Source: Pseudomonadota bacterium (lineage in GTDB: Bacteria; Pseudomonadota; Alphaproteobacteria; Parvibaculales; Parvibaculaceae). From it: a stretch of DNA of 7,555 bases. Below the pieces are notes generated by a model. The model was not told where the DNA came from. It worked only from the letters and a program-made list of their open reading frames with translations, and did no database searches. The position numbers and the translations under genes were made by a program. The stretch is taken from contig JAJXZC010000818.1 of assembly GCA_021780275.1 (NCBI GenBank), positions 1-7,555 of the forward strand, written 5' to 3'. Shown piece after piece: positions 6,438 through 7,555 of the stretch (its first letter is position 1; every line of letters begins with the position of its first letter).

Positions 6438-6463
6438 GAAAGCGGCTCCCCGGAGCCGCTTTC
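6438..6463. terminator. Bidirectional terminator between convergent genes
   Basis: GAAAGCGGCTCC and GGAGCCGCTTTC form a nearly perfect 12-base inverted repeat with CC in the middle. It starts 7 bases after the stop of the Gly/Tyr-rich gene (+) and lies 55 bases past the stop of the convergent small gene (-). Each side ends in only three T, so it is moderate in either direction. Confidence 0.7.
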
Positions 6464-6517
6464 CGCTTTGCAAACAAAAATGCGATGCGGGCCAGATTCC
6501 GTGCTCTCATGAGCGCC

Positions 6518-6654
6518 CTATGACGAGGGGCTCGATGATCCGCTTGCACCCGAACTCCCAACCGCCGCGCCGGAGGTTCCCGCCTGTGCAAAGGCTGCGC
6601 TGGCGGAGCCAAAGGAAAGCGCCACGATCAACGCCACCATCTTCCGGATTTCAT
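6518..6654 (-). pseudogene. Small secreted Ser/Gly-rich protein, apparently frameshifted
   Basis: On the - strand, AGGAGA sits 6 bases before ATG 6654, an ideal start, but that frame gives only eight codons (MKSGRWWR) before TGA. A second ATG at 6638-6640, 14 bases on and in another frame, opens 40 residues beginning MVALIVALSFGSASAAFAQA: the hydrophobic core and cut site (AFA) of a signal peptide but with no basic start. The rest is small and polar, ending GSSGASGSSSPSS. Joining the two by one extra base would give a normal signal peptide of the form MKSG-x-MVALIV. The likeliest reading is a one-base deletion or a sequencing error. Translation directly from 6640 is possible but its own ribosome binding site is poor (GGAAG touching the ATG). 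Short exported Ser/Gly-rich proteins like this are common in Rhizobiales; no function is known. Confidence 0.6.
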
Positions 6655-6706
6655 CGGAATTCTCCTGCCTTCAGAGTATTCCGCGCTTAATCGGGCGATC
6701 CGTCGC

Positions 6707-6735
6707 TTGTTCCTCTCTCGTCAAGAAACTAATTC
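6707..6735 (+). promoter_or_regulatory. Candidate sigma-70-type promoter
   Basis: TTGTTC (6707-6712) and TAATTC (6730-6735) are 17 bases apart, the preferred spacing, and each is a fair match to TTGACA and TATAAT. Transcription would begin near 6742 and meet a terminator about 100 bases later. Called by eye only. Confidence 0.35.
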
Positions 6736-6741
6736 TCGCGA

Positions 6742-6846
6742 TAGGATGAAACCTTCCAGCGCCGGTTCCATTGCGTTTGGCGTGCGTCCCGTACTTCGCA
6801 CAGTAAAGCCCCGCTCAGCCCTTCCTCCCGCTGGCGGGGCTTTTTT
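6742..6846 (+). ncRNA. Candidate small RNA of about 105 bases
   Basis: The interval from the predicted start near 6742 to the T run at 6846 contains no gene with a family match or convincing initiation signal, yet it ends in a strong + strand terminator that no recognised upstream gene needs. The last + strand gene ends at 6431 and has its own hairpin. A short internal stem, GTGCG with CGCAC, is visible at about 6781-6801, before the terminator stem. An ATG at 6746 opens a frame that runs through the terminator hairpin, which argues against coding. An alternative is the leader or attenuator of the downstream amt gene. Confidence 0.35.
6805..6846 (+). terminator. Rho-independent terminator upstream of amt
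   Basis: AAAGCCCCGC pairs perfectly with GCGGGGCTTT. Inside, CAGC pairs with GCTG past one bulged T, around a pyrimidine-rich loop. Six T follow at 6841-6846. The orientation is +, and it lies 128 bases before the amt start. Confidence 0.85.
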
Positions 6847-6974
6847 GCGAGCCGGTGACTCGTCCCCTGTGAAGGGCGCTCGGCCGACGGCACCCCCTTG
6901 CTGCCGCCAAAAAAACGTGCATTTTGCCCGCTTGATAAGCATGTGTTCCGGAGCATGCGAAGAGCGGGGGCAGG

Positions 6975-7555
6975 ATGATCGACGGCGGGGATACGGCATG
7001 GCTTCTAACTTCCAGCGCCCTCGTTCTTCTTATGACGCTTCCAGCGCTTGGCCTTTTCTATGCCGGCTTGGTCCAAGCCAAGAACATACTCTCCGTCCTG
7101 ATTCAGTGCATTGCCCTGACGGCTTTGATTTCTCTGCTGTGGTATGCTGGCGTCTATAGCGAGGCCTTTTCCGGCCATGGCGCGCTGATCGGCGATATGA
7201 ACGCCGCGATGCTGGGACATCTCAGTCGCAGCGCAGTCCATCCGGGCACGCGCATTCCAGAATCCGTTTTTGTAATGTTTCAAATGACCTTCGCGGTCAT
7301 CACGCCCGCGTTGATGATCGGCGCTTATGCGGAGCGCATGCGATTTGGCCCCGTGCTGATTTTCTCCGGCCTTTGGCTCATCTTCGTCTATGCGCCCGTG
7401 ACGCATTGGGTGTGGGGCGGCGGGTGGCTTGCCGCGCGCGGCGTGATGGATTTTGCCGGCGGCATCGTCGTGCATGTCACGGCAGGCGTATCGGCGCTCA
7501 TGATCGCCTGGATGCTCGGGCCGCGGGAAGGATATCCTAGCGCCTTGCGTCCGCC
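6975..7555 (+). CDS. amt: Ammonium channel Amt, N-terminal part (cut by window edge)
   Basis: The first 193 codons of an Amt/Mep/Rh channel, which conducts ammonium across the inner membrane; a whole protein would have about 400 residues and 11 helices. Landmarks: GDTAWLLTSSALVLLMTLPA (5-24), GLFYAGLVQAKN (26-37), IPESVFVMFQMTFAVITP (94-111), GAYAERMRFG (116-125), HWVWGGGWL (144-152) and DFAGGIVVH (159-167). By analogy with E. coli AmtB, F106 is the gate phenylalanine (F107), W147 the recruitment-site tryptophan (W148), D159 the structural Asp160 and H167 the first of the twin pore histidines (H168). There is no cleavable signal peptide; helix 1 starts at once. The ATG at 6975 follows GGGGGCAGG, a close-set binding site. 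No glnK lies directly upstream; it could be downstream, outside the window. Confidence 0.93.
   Translation, partial: MIDGGDTAWLLTSSALVLLMTLPALGLFYAGLVQAKNILSVLIQCIALTALISLLWYAGVYSEAFSGHGALIGDMNAAMLGHLSRSAVHPGTRIPESVFVMFQMTFAVITPALMIGAYAERMRFGPVLIFSGLWLIFVYAPVTHWVWGGGWLAARGVMDFAGGIVVHVTAGVSALMIAWMLGPREGYPSALRP

Noticed and set aside
5928..6473. A 181-codon - strand frame opposite the Gly/Tyr-rich gene
   Set aside because: Its repetitive Ala/Arg/Ile text is the reverse reading of the repeats in the secreted protein gene, which has a signal peptide and a ribosome binding site.
6707..7159. A 150-codon + frame crossing the terminator and the amt start
   Set aside because: It reads through a strong terminator hairpin and overlaps the well-supported Amt gene in another frame.

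Overview
The window reads as high-GC alphaproteobacterial DNA, probably from the Hyphomicrobiales. This rests on the gene set: a small disordered protein with the FPASDPP motif, several short secreted Gly/His- or Tyr-rich proteins with C-terminal Cys pairs, a small secreted two-Cys protein ending in VKDC, and a PhnB-like protein. No 16S or other marker is present, so the genus is open; a Beijerinckiaceae or Methylocystaceae-like background is only a guess. All recognised genes lie on the + strand except the first small gene and one damaged small gene near 6600.

Layout. 86-286 (-) encodes a small charged, disordered protein. It is followed by about 500 bases without a convincing gene. 799-1173 (+) encodes a secreted Gly/His/Trp-rich protein. 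The core of the window is 1258-4647 (+), a compact apparent operon. It contains a formylglycine-generating enzyme (FGE), a Tat-exported type I sulfatase, a small secreted Cys-rich protein and a second small secreted two-Cys protein, and it ends at a textbook Rho-independent terminator. The first three genes are linked by two 4-base ATGA stop/start overlaps. 4860-5072 encodes a 70-residue protein of unknown function and 5412-5888 a PhnB/VOC-fold protein. 6117-6431 encodes a secreted Gly/Tyr-rich protein with 15-base tandem repeats. Facing it is a small secreted-protein gene on the - strand (6518-6654) that appears frameshifted. 6707-6846 looks like a promoter plus a short terminated transcript with no gene, a candidate small RNA. 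The 5' 193 codons of an Amt ammonium channel (6975-7555) run off the right edge.

How the core works together. The FGE has no signal peptide and keeps both catalytic cysteines (C288, C293). It should oxidise Cys107 of the sulfatase to formylglycine in the cytoplasm. The sulfatase carries an apparent twin-arginine signal, so it can then be exported folded and already activated. The two following small proteins are predicted to be secreted to the same compartment. Whether they assist the sulfatase is inference. The sulfatase active-site motif is C-T-A-G-R, with Ala where the classical motif has Pro. No mobile element, CRISPR array, tRNA or rRNA gene was seen. The FGE/sulfatase pairing itself is known biology; the least described parts are the two small partners, the candidate small RNA and the broken small gene.
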